The position numbers were made by a program, and so were the translations under genes. A DNA stretch of 64,000 nt from assembly GCF_015223195.1 (NCBI RefSeq), contig NZ_JADFUA010000001.1, positions 496,001-560,000 of the forward strand. The letters run 5' to 3'. Each line of letters opens with the position of its first letter. The first letter of the stretch is position 1. This DNA comes from Chitinilyticum piscinae (GTDB lineage: Bacteria; Pseudomonadota; Gammaproteobacteria; Burkholderiales; Chitinibacteraceae). The notes under the pieces are model-generated. The model made no database searches. It saw only the letters and a list, made by a program, of their open reading frames with translations, and was not told the origin of the DNA. This document shows positions 44,453-53,390 of the stretch, piece after piece.

Positions 44453-44472
44453 CATGGCGGACATCCGCCATG
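44453..44472. promoter_or_regulatory. Palindrome before the binding-lipoprotein gene
   Basis: CATGGCGGA and TCCGCCATG (44453-44461, 44464-44472) are a perfect 9-bp inverted repeat with a CA spacer, 55 bp before the start of the lipoprotein gene. A -10-like TATACT lies at 44493-44498. It looks like an operator. Confidence 0.45.
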
Positions 44473-44527
44473 GAAAGCGGGTGTTCTCTGACTATACTGG
44501 ACAGAAATTCCATCGGGATGACCCACC

Positions 44528-45484
44528 ATGTTCCGGCGTTACTGCATTGCGCTGCTGCTCACTCTGCTGACCGCCTGCTCACCGCCGCAAGAGCCGCTGC
44601 GCATCGGGCTGAATGCCTGGCCGGGCTATGAATTCCTGCATCTGGCCGAACAGCTTGGCTATTTCCGCGACGAGGGCGTCGCTGTCAGAATTGTCACGTT
44701 CAGTTCTTTGGCGGATAGCCTGCGTGCCTTTGAACGCGGTCAGCTCGACATGATGGGCTCGACGCTGATCGAGCCCTTGCTGGCACGTGATACGCCCGGC
44801 GTGCAGCCGGTATTCATTTACGTGGTGGATTACTCCAACGGTGGCGACATGCTGCTGGCCCGGCAGGATATTCCCGATATCGGCGGGCTGCGCGGCAAGA
44901 CACTGGCGCTGGAGGGCCGTACGGTCGATGTGCTGACTGCCCACTATGCGCTGGCCAGCGCCGGCTTGCGTTTTGCCGATGTGCAGGTGCACAACTACCC
45001 GCAGGCCAATGGCGTGCAGGCCTTTCTCGATGGCAAGGTCGATGCCATCCAGACCTATCCGCCCTTTGCCTATCAGTTGCTCAATAGTGGCCGGGCACAC
45101 CGGCTGTTCGATACCCGCCAGGTGCCGGGGAAGGTCATCGATGTGCTGGTGGCCAGCCATGCTGCCGTCGACGGGCGCAGCGCCGAACTGGCGGCGGTAC
45201 TGCGCGCATTCAACCGGGCGCGCGAGTATTGGCGCCAGCATCCCGAGCAGGCCGATGCCATCATGGCAGAGCGTGAAGGTCTCAGTGTGGCCGATTTCCG
45301 CGCCGCAATGGCTGGCATCAAGCTGCTGGGGCTGAATGATCAGGAGATCTATCTGGAGCAGGGCGGCCTGCAGCAGGCATTGAACGAGACGCATCAGGTG
45401 CTGCAGCAGCTGGGGCAGGTGAAAAGCCCCCCCTGCATGACGGGGTGCATCAGCGCCGTGCCATTGCAAGGAGCGCGCCGATGA
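44528..45484 (+). CDS. Periplasmic substrate-binding lipoprotein (SsuA/NMT1-like)
   Basis: A 318-residue lipoprotein (lipobox LLTAC) with a type-2 periplasmic binding fold. LRIGLNAWPGYEFLHLAEQLGYFRDEGV and RFADVQVHNYPQANGVQAFLDGKVDAIQTYPPFAYQ match SsuA/TauA/ThiY-like proteins that bind sulfonates, taurine or pyrimidine-like ligands. There is no ABC permease or ATPase here. It overlaps the following hybrid kinase by ATGA, so it probably passes ligand information to it. Confidence 0.85.
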   Translation: MFRRYCIALLLTLLTACSPPQEPLRIGLNAWPGYEFLHLAEQLGYFRDEGVAVRIVTFSSLADSLRAFERGQLDMMGSTLIEPLLARDTPGVQPVFIYVVDYSNGGDMLLARQDIPDIGGLRGKTLALEGRTVDVLTAHYALASAGLRFADVQVHNYPQANGVQAFLDGKVDAIQTYPPFAYQLLNSGRAHRLFDTRQVPGKVIDVLVASHAAVDGRSAELAAVLRAFNRAREYWRQHPEQADAIMAEREGLSVADFRAAMAGIKLLGLNDQEIYLEQGGLQQALNETHQVLQQLGQVKSPPCMTGCISAVPLQGARR

Positions 45485-47823
45485 AGGCCTGGCGCGACAG
45501 CCTGCACTGGCGCCTGCTCGCGCCCACCTTGCTGCTGGCGGGGCTGTTGGGGCTGATCGTGGTGATCTTTGCCTGGTGGCATTCGACGCAACAGATGGAA
45601 CGCAGCCTCGAGGAGCGTGCCCGCTTGCTGGCGAACGCCGTGCTGTTTGCCGCAGAGAGCAGCAGCCAGCAGGCCGATCTGCAACGTTTCGTCACGGCCA
45701 TCGGCGCCGGCAATGATATCGAAAGCATTGTGCTGGCCGGTAGCGAGCCGCTAAAGGTGATTGCCGGAACCCAGCAGGAGTGGCTGAACCGGCCGCTGGA
45801 CAAGCTGGATAATCCTGATCTGCGGGCAGACATGCAGCGCACGGTACAGGCCAGCCAATCACACTATGGCTATAGCGAACATGAAAGTGTGTATGAATAC
45901 CTGTCACCAGTGGCTCTGACCGTTGATGATCCGGCCAGTGGCCTGCCGGTGATCCAGCGTGGCGCGCTGGTCATCCACCTGAGCGCGTCTTCCCTGCAGC
46001 AGCAGATTCTGCTCAATACACTCAAACTGTCGCTGATGCTGAGTCTGCTGGGCAGTCTGCTGCTTTTGGGCATTTATCTGTTGCTGCGCCGGCTGGTGCT
46101 GCAGCCGGCAGGCCGGATTGTGTCAGTGATCGAACGTCAGCAGCGCGGTGATCAGACCGCGCAGTGCGCCTTGCCGTTGCGGGACGAAATGGGGCGCATC
46201 GGGCTGGCGCTGGATACCCTGATGGCGTATCGCCTGTTGCGTGAGGAGGCCTTGGCACAGGCGCGTGACGAAGCCACGGCGGCCAATACGGCCAAGAGCG
46301 CGTTTCTGGCCAATATGAGCCATGAAATCCGTACCCCGATGAATGCCGTACTGGGTTACGCCAATCTGCTGCAGGATAGCGCGCTGGATGACAGCCAGCG
46401 CGAGTATGTCGATGCCATCAATGTGGCCGGCGAATCGCTGCTGGGGCTGATCAACGACATTCTCGACTATTCCAAGATCGAGGCCGGCAAGCTCGAACTG
46501 GAGCAGATCGTTTTCGATGCGCGGCTGCCCTTCGAGGATGCCGTGGAGCTACTGGCCGGCAAGGCCGCGGAAAAACAGCTGGAGCTGGCCGCCCTGATCG
46601 AGCCGGGTTTGCCACCCAGGCTGATCGGCGATCCCGGCCGGCTGCGCCAGATTGTGCTCAATCTGCTGAGCAACGCGGTCAAGTTCACAAGCGCCGGACA
46701 AGTGGTATTGCGGGTGAAGTCCCGGCAGAGCGATCCGGCGCAGGTGCAGTTGCAGTTCAGCATCAGCGATACCGGTATCGGCATGGATGAGGCAACGCTG
46801 GCCGGCTTGTTTGCACCTTTTACCCAAGCGGATAGCTCCACCACACGCCGCTTTGGCGGTACCGGGCTGGGGTTGTCGATCTGCAAGCGTCTGTGCGAGG
46901 CCATGGGCGGGCAGATCGGCGTCAGCAGCGAGCCCGGCAAGGGGACGACCTTTACCGTCGATCTGATTCTGCCGGTCGATCAGGAATCGGCGGTGCCGGA
47001 GCCGGCGGCTGTGGCCGTCACGTTGCGCGATGTCGAGGTGCTGGTTGTCGATGATCATCCGCTCAATGTCGAATTGCTGCGGCTGTATCTGGAAAGCTGG
47101 GGCATGCGCGTCACGGCAGTCGCCTCAGCCGCGGCCGCGCTGCAGCTCTGGCAGGAGCGGGCCACGCCGTTTCCGCTGCTGCTGCTGGACGAGCATCTGC
47201 CTGACATGGACGGACTGGCTCTGGCACAGCAGCTGCGCGAGGCGGCACCGGCCAGCCGCATGGTGCTGCTGACGTCGTTTGCCATGCGTGGTCAGGCGCA
47301 GCAATGTCGCGCGGCCGGTTTCAGCGCGTATCTGGCCAAACCCTATCGGGCCCGCCAGCTGCACGAACTGCTGCATGCGGTACTGGGCGAGCCGCAGCAC
47401 CCGGTCCAGCTGATTACCCGCCATTCGGTGCGCGAGCAGCAGCAGCAACAGAAGCCGCATCTGCTGGTGGCCGAGGATAATCCGGTCAACCAGCGGGTCA
47501 TCACGCTGCTGCTGGAAAAGCTGGGCTACCGCATCGACGTGGTCGACGATGGGGCCAAGGCCGTGGCCGCAGTGCAGATGGGCAGCTATCCGCTGGTGCT
47601 GATGGATTGCCAGATGCCGGAGATGGATGGGCTGACCGCAACGCGGACCTTGCGCGATCTGGGATCGGAAGTGGTGATCGTTGCCCTGACGGCCAATGCG
47701 TTTGACAGTGACCGCGAGGCCTGTCTGGCGGCGGGGATGAATGACTTCCTGGCCAAGCCGGTGAAAGCCGACGAGCTGGCAGGCATTCTGGGCAAATGGC
47801 TGAATACCGGCACGACGCTTTGA
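45481..47823 (+). CDS. Hybrid sensor kinase with two receiver domains
   Basis: A 780-residue kinase. Membrane segments lie at residues 13-35 and about 180-205, separated by a periplasmic sensor domain, then HAMP, the His region SHEIRTPMNAVLGYANLL, an ATPase domain (NLLSNAVKFTSAG, GTGLGLSICKRL), a first receiver (VVDDHPLNVE; aspartate in LLLLDEHLPDMDG) and a second receiver (LLVAEDNPVNQRV; aspartate in VLMDCQMPEMDG). No HPt domain is seen. Its start overlaps the stop of the binding-lipoprotein gene. Confidence 0.9.
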   Translation: MKAWRDSLHWRLLAPTLLLAGLLGLIVVIFAWWHSTQQMERSLEERARLLANAVLFAAESSSQQADLQRFVTAIGAGNDIESIVLAGSEPLKVIAGTQQEWLNRPLDKLDNPDLRADMQRTVQASQSHYGYSEHESVYEYLSPVALTVDDPASGLPVIQRGALVIHLSASSLQQQILLNTLKLSLMLSLLGSLLLLGIYLLLRRLVLQPAGRIVSVIERQQRGDQTAQCALPLRDEMGRIGLALDTLMAYRLLREEALAQARDEATAANTAKSAFLANMSHEIRTPMNAVLGYANLLQDSALDDSQREYVDAINVAGESLLGLINDILDYSKIEAGKLELEQIVFDARLPFEDAVELLAGKAAEKQLELAALIEPGLPPRLIGDPGRLRQIVLNLLSNAVKFTSAGQVVLRVKSRQSDPAQVQLQFSISDTGIGMDEATLAGLFAPFTQADSSTTRRFGGTGLGLSICKRLCEAMGGQIGVSSEPGKGTTFTVDLILPVDQESAVPEPAAVAVTLRDVEVLVVDDHPLNVELLRLYLESWGMRVTAVASAAAALQLWQERATPFPLLLLDEHLPDMDGLALAQQLREAAPASRMVLLTSFAMRGQAQQCRAAGFSAYLAKPYRARQLHELLHAVLGEPQHPVQLITRHSVREQQQQQKPHLLVAEDNPVNQRVITLLLEKLGYRIDVVDDGAKAVAAVQMGSYPLVLMDCQMPEMDGLTATRTLRDLGSEVVIVALTANAFDSDREACLAAGMNDFLAKPVKADELAGILGKWLNTGTTL

Positions 47824-47834
47824 TACCGGGACGA

Positions 47835-48224
47835 TTAGTCCTGGATCCTGAGCTGTTCAACCCTTAGCTTGAGCAGAGGCCAGTATGGCGCGGTATAGCC
47901 GCGCAGCCAGGGGCGTCGCAGGCGGATGAGGATACGAAACCAAGGCGACTGGCGGCGTGCAGCGCAATGCTGGCAGCGCGCACAGAGCCAGTCGCGGTCA
48001 AATCCGGCCCATTCGCCCGCGATGCAGGCAAGATTGGCCGAGACAGCGGGGGCGACTTCGAAATCATGAATGGCCAGGATTTCAGGCCAGCTGTACGGCG
48101 AGGCGGCGAGAACCCGGGCGATGTGTGCCAGCCGAAAATCAGCCAGCTCGGTATCCAGCCAGAATTCGGCCAGAGCTTCCCAGACTGGCAACCTGGTTTG
48201 CAGATCTTCGCTGGATAAGGTCAA
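47835..48224 (-). CDS. DUF7079-like protein of unknown function
   Basis: A 129-residue protein starting at TTG 48224 (AGAGG upstream). The stretches VWEALAEFWLDTEL, SPYSWPEILAIHDFEVAPAVSANL and AGEWAGFDRDWL fit a small family I recall as DUF7079, but no search was run. Four cysteines in CIAG and ARCQHCAAR could bind metal. Placed 16 bp after an 85-aa gene on the same strand. Confidence 0.55.
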   Translation of the reverse strand: MTLSSEDLQTRLPVWEALAEFWLDTELADFRLAHIARVLAASPYSWPEILAIHDFEVAPAVSANLACIAGEWAGFDRDWLCARCQHCAARRQSPWFRILIRLRRPWLRGYTAPYWPLLKLRVEQLRIQD

Positions 48225-48240
48225 GGTGCACGCCTCTGCC

Positions 48241-48498
48241 TCACTGTTCTTCCGGCAGCTCCGGCAGCGCTTTCAGCAGTTCGGTATAACGCGCCAGATC
48301 AAACCCGCGATCCTCTTCCAGCATTGCATCCATTTCATTGACCAGCACCACGGCGATCAGCTCGATGGCATCGTCGCGTTCCAGCATACCCAGCAGCAGG
48401 CGGTTGAGTGTCTGGCGCACGATGGGCGGGTTGCTTGCCGCGATCTGGTTTTCCACCACGGCAAGGATTTCTTCGGGGGCGACTTCGTAGGCTTTCAT
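48241..48498 (-). CDS. Small helical protein of unknown function
   Basis: An 85-residue acidic protein, probably all-helical (MKAYEVAPEEILAVVENQIAASN at the start). It has no signal peptide and no motif I know. ATG 48498 is taken as start. It lies just upstream of the DUF7079-like gene on the same strand, so the two may be a pair. Confidence 0.55.
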   Translation of the reverse strand: MKAYEVAPEEILAVVENQIAASNPPIVRQTLNRLLLGMLERDDAIELIAVVLVNEMDAMLEEDRGFDLARYTELLKALPELPEEQ

Positions 48499-48551
48499 AA
48501 GGGTATGTCTCTGTATGCTTTTATTTGAATGGCTTACATTGAAATAGATAG

Positions 48552-50273
48552 TCAGGTATTGGCCTGGTCCAGCCGCATCACCTTGTCTTTCAGCCGCCAC
48601 AGCAGCAGCAAGCCGGGCAGGCCGACCAGCATGGAAATCTCGAAGAAATGCACCCAGCCCACTTGCTCGACCAGATAGCCGGAGCTGGGGCCGACGTAGA
48701 TTCGTCCGACTGCCGCCAGCGCCGAGAGCATGGCGTAATGCGTGGCGCTGGCCTCGCCGCGCTTGCACAGCGCCATCAGGAAGGCGACCAGCGCCGCCGT
48801 GCCCATGCCGCCGGCGAAGTTGTCGATGCTCATCGCACCGGCCAGCAGAATATCGAAGCCACCATCCCAGGCGGTGATGGTCTTGCCATTCATGAAAACG
48901 CGCAACGTTTCCGGTGACAGCGGCAGATGCAGGCTGCCCAGCGCCCCCTTGCCAAATACCGCCAGCGCCCAGAAGCCGAGGTTGGAAATGACCTGCAGGA
49001 TGCCGAAGAGCAAGAGTGACTTGTACAGTCGCAAGCGCAGCATCAGCACGCCACCGACAATGCCGCCCAGGATGGTCGCGATCATGCCGACCACTTTGTT
49101 CACCACGCCGATCTCGGCCATGCTGAACCCGATGCCTTTTTGCAGGAAGGTCACCGACAGCACCCCGGCAAACGCGTCGCACAGTTTGTAGAGAATGATG
49201 AGCAGCAGAAAGGCCCAGGCATTTTCCATGCGGAAATACTGCTGCATCGGGGCGAGCAGCAGCTCGAAACGTGCCAGCCGCGCGGCTTTCAGCGCGCAGG
49301 GGATGGCCAGTGCCAGCTCGCACATCACAAAGAGCAGCCCGACCCAGTTGTTCTTGCTGTCGGGGCTAAAGTCGCTCCAGCCAGCCAGATACCCCAGCAG
49401 CAGCAATGCCTGTTGCGCCAGCAGATAGCCCAGCCAGGCACCGGCCAGCATCGCGATAAAGCCGGCGAGCTGGCGCCATTCGCCAAACACACGTGCGGCG
49501 ACCAGCCAGGTGCAAGCCACTGCGGCAAGCAGCGCCAGCGGAATCGCCCAGGCCTGGCCGAGCAGCGGCAGCAGCAGCCACAGGGTCAGCCCGACCGAAC
49601 CGGCGATCAGCAGCAAGGCCAGCGCAAAGCGCAGGAATTCGCCGCTGCTGTGGCGCTCGTGAAAGGGCAGCTTCGGTGCGATCAGCTGGGTGAGTACGGC
49701 CACGCCGGCCATCAGGCCTCCCAGCAGTGCACAGGTCTGACCCCAGCCGATGATTTCGGCCAGTAGAAACGCCAGTCCGCCCGAAGTGAGCATCGCGATG
49801 CGGTAGCCCAGCACTCCGAGTGCCGCGGCAACACCCCGTTCGGCATCTTCGGTCACGTCGACCCGGTAGGCATCGACGACGACATCCTGCGACGCGGAGA
49901 AAAACGCCACACCAACCGCACAGAGCGCGAACAGGGCGATATTGCCGGCCGGGGAAACGCCGGCCATGAAGAACAGCAGCAGCGCCAGTGCACTCTGGGT
50001 AATCAGCAGCCAGCCCTTGCGCCGTCCCAGAAGTGGCGGCTCGAAACGGTCCATCAATGGGGCCCAGAGGAATTTGTAGGTGTAGGGCAGCCCGACCAGA
50101 GCCAGCAAGCCGATGGTCTTGATATCGATGTTGTCGGCAGTCAGCCACGATTGCATTGCCTGGCCAGTGAGAGCCAGCGGCAGGCCGGAAGCAAAGCCCA
50201 GCAGCAGGATGGCGGCCATGCGGCGGCTGGTGAACACGGACAGGTAGGTCTTGAAGCGGTCGGAAAAGCTCAC
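48552..50273 (-). CDS. ampG: AmpG-like muropeptide permease
   Basis: A major facilitator protein that imports anhydro-muropeptides for cell wall recycling. Start is GTG 50273 (573 residues), because upstream options (TTG 50351) would overlap the exonuclease stop. The AmpG opening (RRMAAILLLGFASGLPLALTG), YTYKFLWAPLMDRFEPPLLGRRKGW, SASQDVVVDAYRVD and about 14 hydrophobic segments are seen, and the family is longer than typical 12-TM carriers. AmpG activity can also feed beta-lactamase induction. Confidence 0.88.
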   Translation of the reverse strand: MSFSDRFKTYLSVFTSRRMAAILLLGFASGLPLALTGQAMQSWLTADNIDIKTIGLLALVGLPYTYKFLWAPLMDRFEPPLLGRRKGWLLITQSALALLLFFMAGVSPAGNIALFALCAVGVAFFSASQDVVVDAYRVDVTEDAERGVAAALGVLGYRIAMLTSGGLAFLLAEIIGWGQTCALLGGLMAGVAVLTQLIAPKLPFHERHSSGEFLRFALALLLIAGSVGLTLWLLLPLLGQAWAIPLALLAAVACTWLVAARVFGEWRQLAGFIAMLAGAWLGYLLAQQALLLLGYLAGWSDFSPDSKNNWVGLLFVMCELALAIPCALKAARLARFELLLAPMQQYFRMENAWAFLLLIILYKLCDAFAGVLSVTFLQKGIGFSMAEIGVVNKVVGMIATILGGIVGGVLMLRLRLYKSLLLFGILQVISNLGFWALAVFGKGALGSLHLPLSPETLRVFMNGKTITAWDGGFDILLAGAMSIDNFAGGMGTAALVAFLMALCKRGEASATHYAMLSALAAVGRIYVGPSSGYLVEQVGWVHFFEISMLVGLPGLLLLWRLKDKVMRLDQANT

Positions 50274-50325
50274 TGCGGCAGTCCGGTAAGGGGAGGGGGC
50301 TGGCCGCGCCGAGGCGGCCGGGTAG

Positions 50326-51099
50326 TCAGATCGGGTAGTCGTAATCGGCAATCAACGGTGCGTGATCGGAGAATTTCACGTCCTTGTAGATGCTGGCGCT
50401 GACCGCGGTACTGGCCAGTGCCGGTGTGGCAATCTGGTAATCAATGCGCCAGCCCACGTCCTTGGCATACGCCTGCCCGCGATTGCTCCACCAGGTGTAG
50501 CCGGGGGCCTGCGGATAGAGCGAGCGCCAGACATCACGGAAACCCAGTTCGCCGAAGACGCGGCCGATCCAGGCGCGTTCTTCCGGCAGGAAGCCGGAAT
50601 TTTTCAGATTGCCCTTCCAGTTTTTCAGGTCGATTTCGTTGTGGGCGATGTTCCAGTCGCCCATCAGCAGAATGTCACGGCCGGATTGTTCCAGCTGGGC
50701 CAGGTGTGGCGCGAAGACGTCGAGAAAGCGGAACTTGGCCTGCTGGCGCTCCTCCGAGCTGGAGCCGGAAGGGAGGTAGACCGAGATCACGCTCAGCTTG
50801 CCAAAGTGCAGTTCGATATACCGGCCTTCCAGATCGAATTCCTCGACACCCAGACCGATGATTACCTCGTCGGGCTGGCGGCGGCAGTACAGGCCGACGC
50901 CGCTGTAGCCTTTCTTTTCGGCATAGTGGAAGTAGCCGGTGTAGCCGTGCGGCGTGCGCATCAGTTCGCTCAGGTCCGCTTCCTGCGCTTTCAGTTCCTG
51001 CAGTGCGATTACATCGGCGTTCGTCGTCGCCAGCCAGTCGAAAAAGCCCTTGTTGGCGGCTGAACGGATACCGTTCAGGTTGGCGCTGATTGCCCGCAC
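50326..51099 (-). CDS. xthA: Exodeoxyribonuclease III
   Basis: A 257-residue AP endonuclease/3'-exonuclease for base excision repair. GTG start at 51099. Catalytic motifs: NLNGIRSA at the N-terminus, [21 protein letters not shown], and [12 protein letters not shown]. It precedes the AmpG gene on the same strand and is divergent from pyrE. Confidence 0.94.
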   Translation of the reverse strand: MRAISANLNGIRSAANKGFFDWLATTNADVIALQELKAQEADLSELMRTPHGYTGYFHYAEKKGYSGVGLYCRRQPDEVIIGLGVEEFDLEGRYIELHFGKLSVISVYLPSGSSSEERQQAKFRFLDVFAPHLAQLEQSGRDILLMGDWNIAHNEIDLKNWKGNLKNSGFLPEERAWIGRVFGELGFRDVWRSLYPQAPGYTWWSNRGQAYAKDVGWRIDYQIATPALASTAVSASIYKDVKFSDHAPLIADYDYPI

Positions 51100-51169
51100 G
51101 CTAAAACCCCTTCCAGATAAATGCTATCCTGTAGCGCTTGAACCCGTTTTTGCTACAGGATTGTTTGCG

Positions 51170-51811
51170 ATGTCCGATTTCCGCCGCGACTTTATCGAAT
51201 TTGCCGTCGAGCAGAATGTGCTGTGTTTTGGCGAGTTTATCACCAAAGCCGGCCGCCCCTCGCCGTACTTCTTCAACGCGGGGCTGTTCAGCGATGGTGC
51301 CTCGGTGGGCGAACTGGCCCGCTTCTACGCGCAGGCGGCGCTGGCCTCACACGTACAGTTCGATGTGCTGTTCGGACCGGCCTACAAGGGCATCGTGCTG
51401 GCCGCGGCGACAGCTGTAAAGCTGGCCGAAGCGGGTACCAATGTTCCCTTTGTGTACAACCGCAAGGAAGCCAAGGATCACGGTGAAGGTGGTGTCCTAG
51501 TCGGTGCTCCGCTGAAGGGCCGTGTGCTGATCATCGACGATGTGATTTCTGCCGGCACCAGTGTGCGCGAATCGGTGAACCTGATCCGCAACGCCGGTGC
51601 CGAGCCGGCTGGCGTGCTGATCGCACTGGATCGCATGGAGCGCGGGCAGGGCGACTTGTCGGCGGTACAGGAAGTCGAGCAGCAATTTGGCATTCCGGTC
51701 ATTCCGATTGCTACACTGAATGACTTGCTGGCTTATCTTGCAGCCAAAGACGGCATGGCTGAAAATCTGGCGAAAGTGGCGGCCTACCGCGCGCAATACG
51801 GTATCCGCTAG
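51170..51811 (+). CDS. pyrE: Orotate phosphoribosyltransferase PyrE
   Basis: A 213-residue enzyme that makes OMP from orotate and PRPP. The PRPP motif [13 protein letters not shown], the [11 protein letters not shown] loop and [13 protein letters not shown] are present. ATG 51170 starts [15 protein letters not shown]. Confidence 0.95.
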   Translation: MSDFRRDFIEFAVEQNVLCFGEFITKAGRPSPYFFNAGLFSDGASVGELARFYAQAALASHVQFDVLFGPAYKGIVLAAATAVKLAEAGTNVPFVYNRKEAKDHGEGGVLVGAPLKGRVLIIDDVISAGTSVRESVNLIRNAGAEPAGVLIALDRMERGQGDLSAVQEVEQQFGIPVIPIATLNDLLAYLAAKDGMAENLAKVAAYRAQYGIR

Positions 51812-51838
51812 CCCTTGAATCGATTGGAGTGGCGCTGA

Positions 51839-52432
51839 ATGTCCAGGCTTCTGCTTTCCCTGCTGTTGTGTTTCGTGGCCGGATCGGCCTTTGCCAAGAT
51901 GTACCGCTGGGTCGACGAGAAAGGCCAGGTGCAGTACAGCGACAAGCCGCCCAGTGGTGTGCAGAAAGTCTCGGAAGTCGACCGGAACGGGCGGGTGCGC
52001 ACCGGGCCGGACGGACAGATCATGACCGATGACGAGCGAGCCAAGGTTGATGCCGAGAAGCGCAAGCAGCTGGAGCTGGAGCGTCGCGACAAGGCGCTCC
52101 TGCAAACTTACAATAGCCTGGAAGAATTCGATGCCCGCCGCGATCTGCAGCTGGATGCGGTGAAGGCCGGGATCACCAGTAATGAAATGCGCCGCAAGAC
52201 CGTCGCCGAGCGACTGCAGAAGCAGCAGGCGCAGGCCGATGGCTACCAGAAGCGCAAACGTGCCGTGCCGGATGATCTGAACAGCGAAATCGAGCTGACT
52301 CGCAAGGAAATCGCCGATATCGACCGCAATATCGCCAAGCAGAAGGAAGAAATGGATTTGGTGCAGCAGCGCACCGAAGCTGACAAGAAGCGCTGGAGCG
52401 AACTCAAGGCCAAGCAGAACCAGCCCCGCTGA
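51839..52432 (+). CDS. Secreted DUF4124-domain protein with long coiled coil
   Basis: A 197-residue protein with a signal peptide ending near GSAFA, then a DUF4124 domain (KMYRWVDEKGQVQYSDKPP), and a long acidic and basic coiled coil (VDAEKRKQLELERRDKALL to the C-terminus). DUF4124 proteins are common envelope proteins of unknown function in this group. It follows pyrE by 27 bp. Confidence 0.85.
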   Translation: MSRLLLSLLLCFVAGSAFAKMYRWVDEKGQVQYSDKPPSGVQKVSEVDRNGRVRTGPDGQIMTDDERAKVDAEKRKQLELERRDKALLQTYNSLEEFDARRDLQLDAVKAGITSNEMRRKTVAERLQKQQAQADGYQKRKRAVPDDLNSEIELTRKEIADIDRNIAKQKEEMDLVQQRTEADKKRWSELKAKQNQPR

Positions 52433-52571
52433 TGCGGACTTGATGCACCTTAAAGTGACTGTCACGGCTGGCGTGGCATGATCACCACATCAGGGAAAGA
52501 CCCCTGTTGCCCAATCTGGACGCTCACGGCAGATTGGCTGTTTCGCAAATCTGTGCAGGGTAGGGAAAGGG

Positions 52572-53336
52572 ATGAACAAGCAAGTCAGGGCGGTGCTGGG
52601 TATTGATATCGGTGGTACGGGCATCAAGGGTGCGCCGGTCAACATCGAAACCGGCGAGCTGCTGGCCGAACGCCATCGCATCGAAACGCCGCAGCCTGCC
52701 ACACCCGAGGCGGTTGGCAAGGTGGTGAGCGAGCTGGTCGAGCATTTCGCATGGACCGGGCCGGTGGGCTGTACTTTCCCGGCCATTGTGCATAACGGCC
52801 AGACGCTGTCGGCCGCTAATGTCGACAAAAGCTGGATCAACGCCCAAGCCGAGCAGATCCTGGGCAAGGCCTGTGGCCTGCCGCTCAAGCTGGTCAATGA
52901 TGCCGATGCCGCCGGCCTGGCCGAGGTAACTTTCGGTGCAGCGCATGGCAAGAAAGGCAAGATTCTGGTGCTGACGCTGGGTACCGGCATTGGCAGTGCA
53001 CTGATTGTCGATGGCAAGCTCATCACCAATACCGAATTCGGCCACCTGATTTTCCCCAAGGATGGCATCGCCGAGCACTACTGCTCGGCCAGGGTCAAGG
53101 AAGAAGGCGGTTTGAAATGGAAGGAATTCAATCCGCGCCTGAATGCCTATCTGCTGCATCTGCAGCTGCTGTTCTCTCCCGATCTCTTCATCATCGGTGG
53201 CGGGATCAGCAAAAAGGCCGACAAATTCATCCCTGAAATGCAGGGTTTGCGCTGTGCGGTGGTGCCTGCCGAATTGAAGAATGAAGCAGGTATTGTGGGC
53301 GCTGCACTCGAGGCTGCTGCCTGCTTTGCGGCGTAA
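52572..53336 (+). CDS. ppgK: Polyphosphate glucokinase (ROK family)
   Basis: A 254-residue kinase that phosphorylates glucose with polyphosphate or ATP. Motifs: [11 protein letters not shown] (phosphate 1), [29 protein letters not shown]. The [13 protein letters not shown] region and C-terminal [13 protein letters not shown] match PpgK rather than other ROK enzymes. A terminator follows. Confidence 0.9.
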   Translation: MNKQVRAVLGIDIGGTGIKGAPVNIETGELLAERHRIETPQPATPEAVGKVVSELVEHFAWTGPVGCTFPAIVHNGQTLSAANVDKSWINAQAEQILGKACGLPLKLVNDADAAGLAEVTFGAAHGKKGKILVLTLGTGIGSALIVDGKLITNTEFGHLIFPKDGIAEHYCSARVKEEGGLKWKEFNPRLNAYLLHLQLLFSPDLFIIGGGISKKADKFIPEMQGLRCAVVPAELKNEAGIVGAALEAAACFAA

Positions 53337-53361
53337 GCCAGCCCCCAGTCAAGGCATTCGT

Positions 53362-53388
53362 CAGGCCCGGCATTGCCGGGCCTGCGTT
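53362..53388. terminator. Bidirectional terminator between ppgK and the chemoreceptor
   Basis: CAGGCCCGGC (53362-53371) and GCCGGGCCTG (53375-53384) form a perfect 10-bp stem, with CGTTTT after it on the plus strand and between convergent genes. Confidence 0.8.
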
Positions 53389-53390
53389 TT

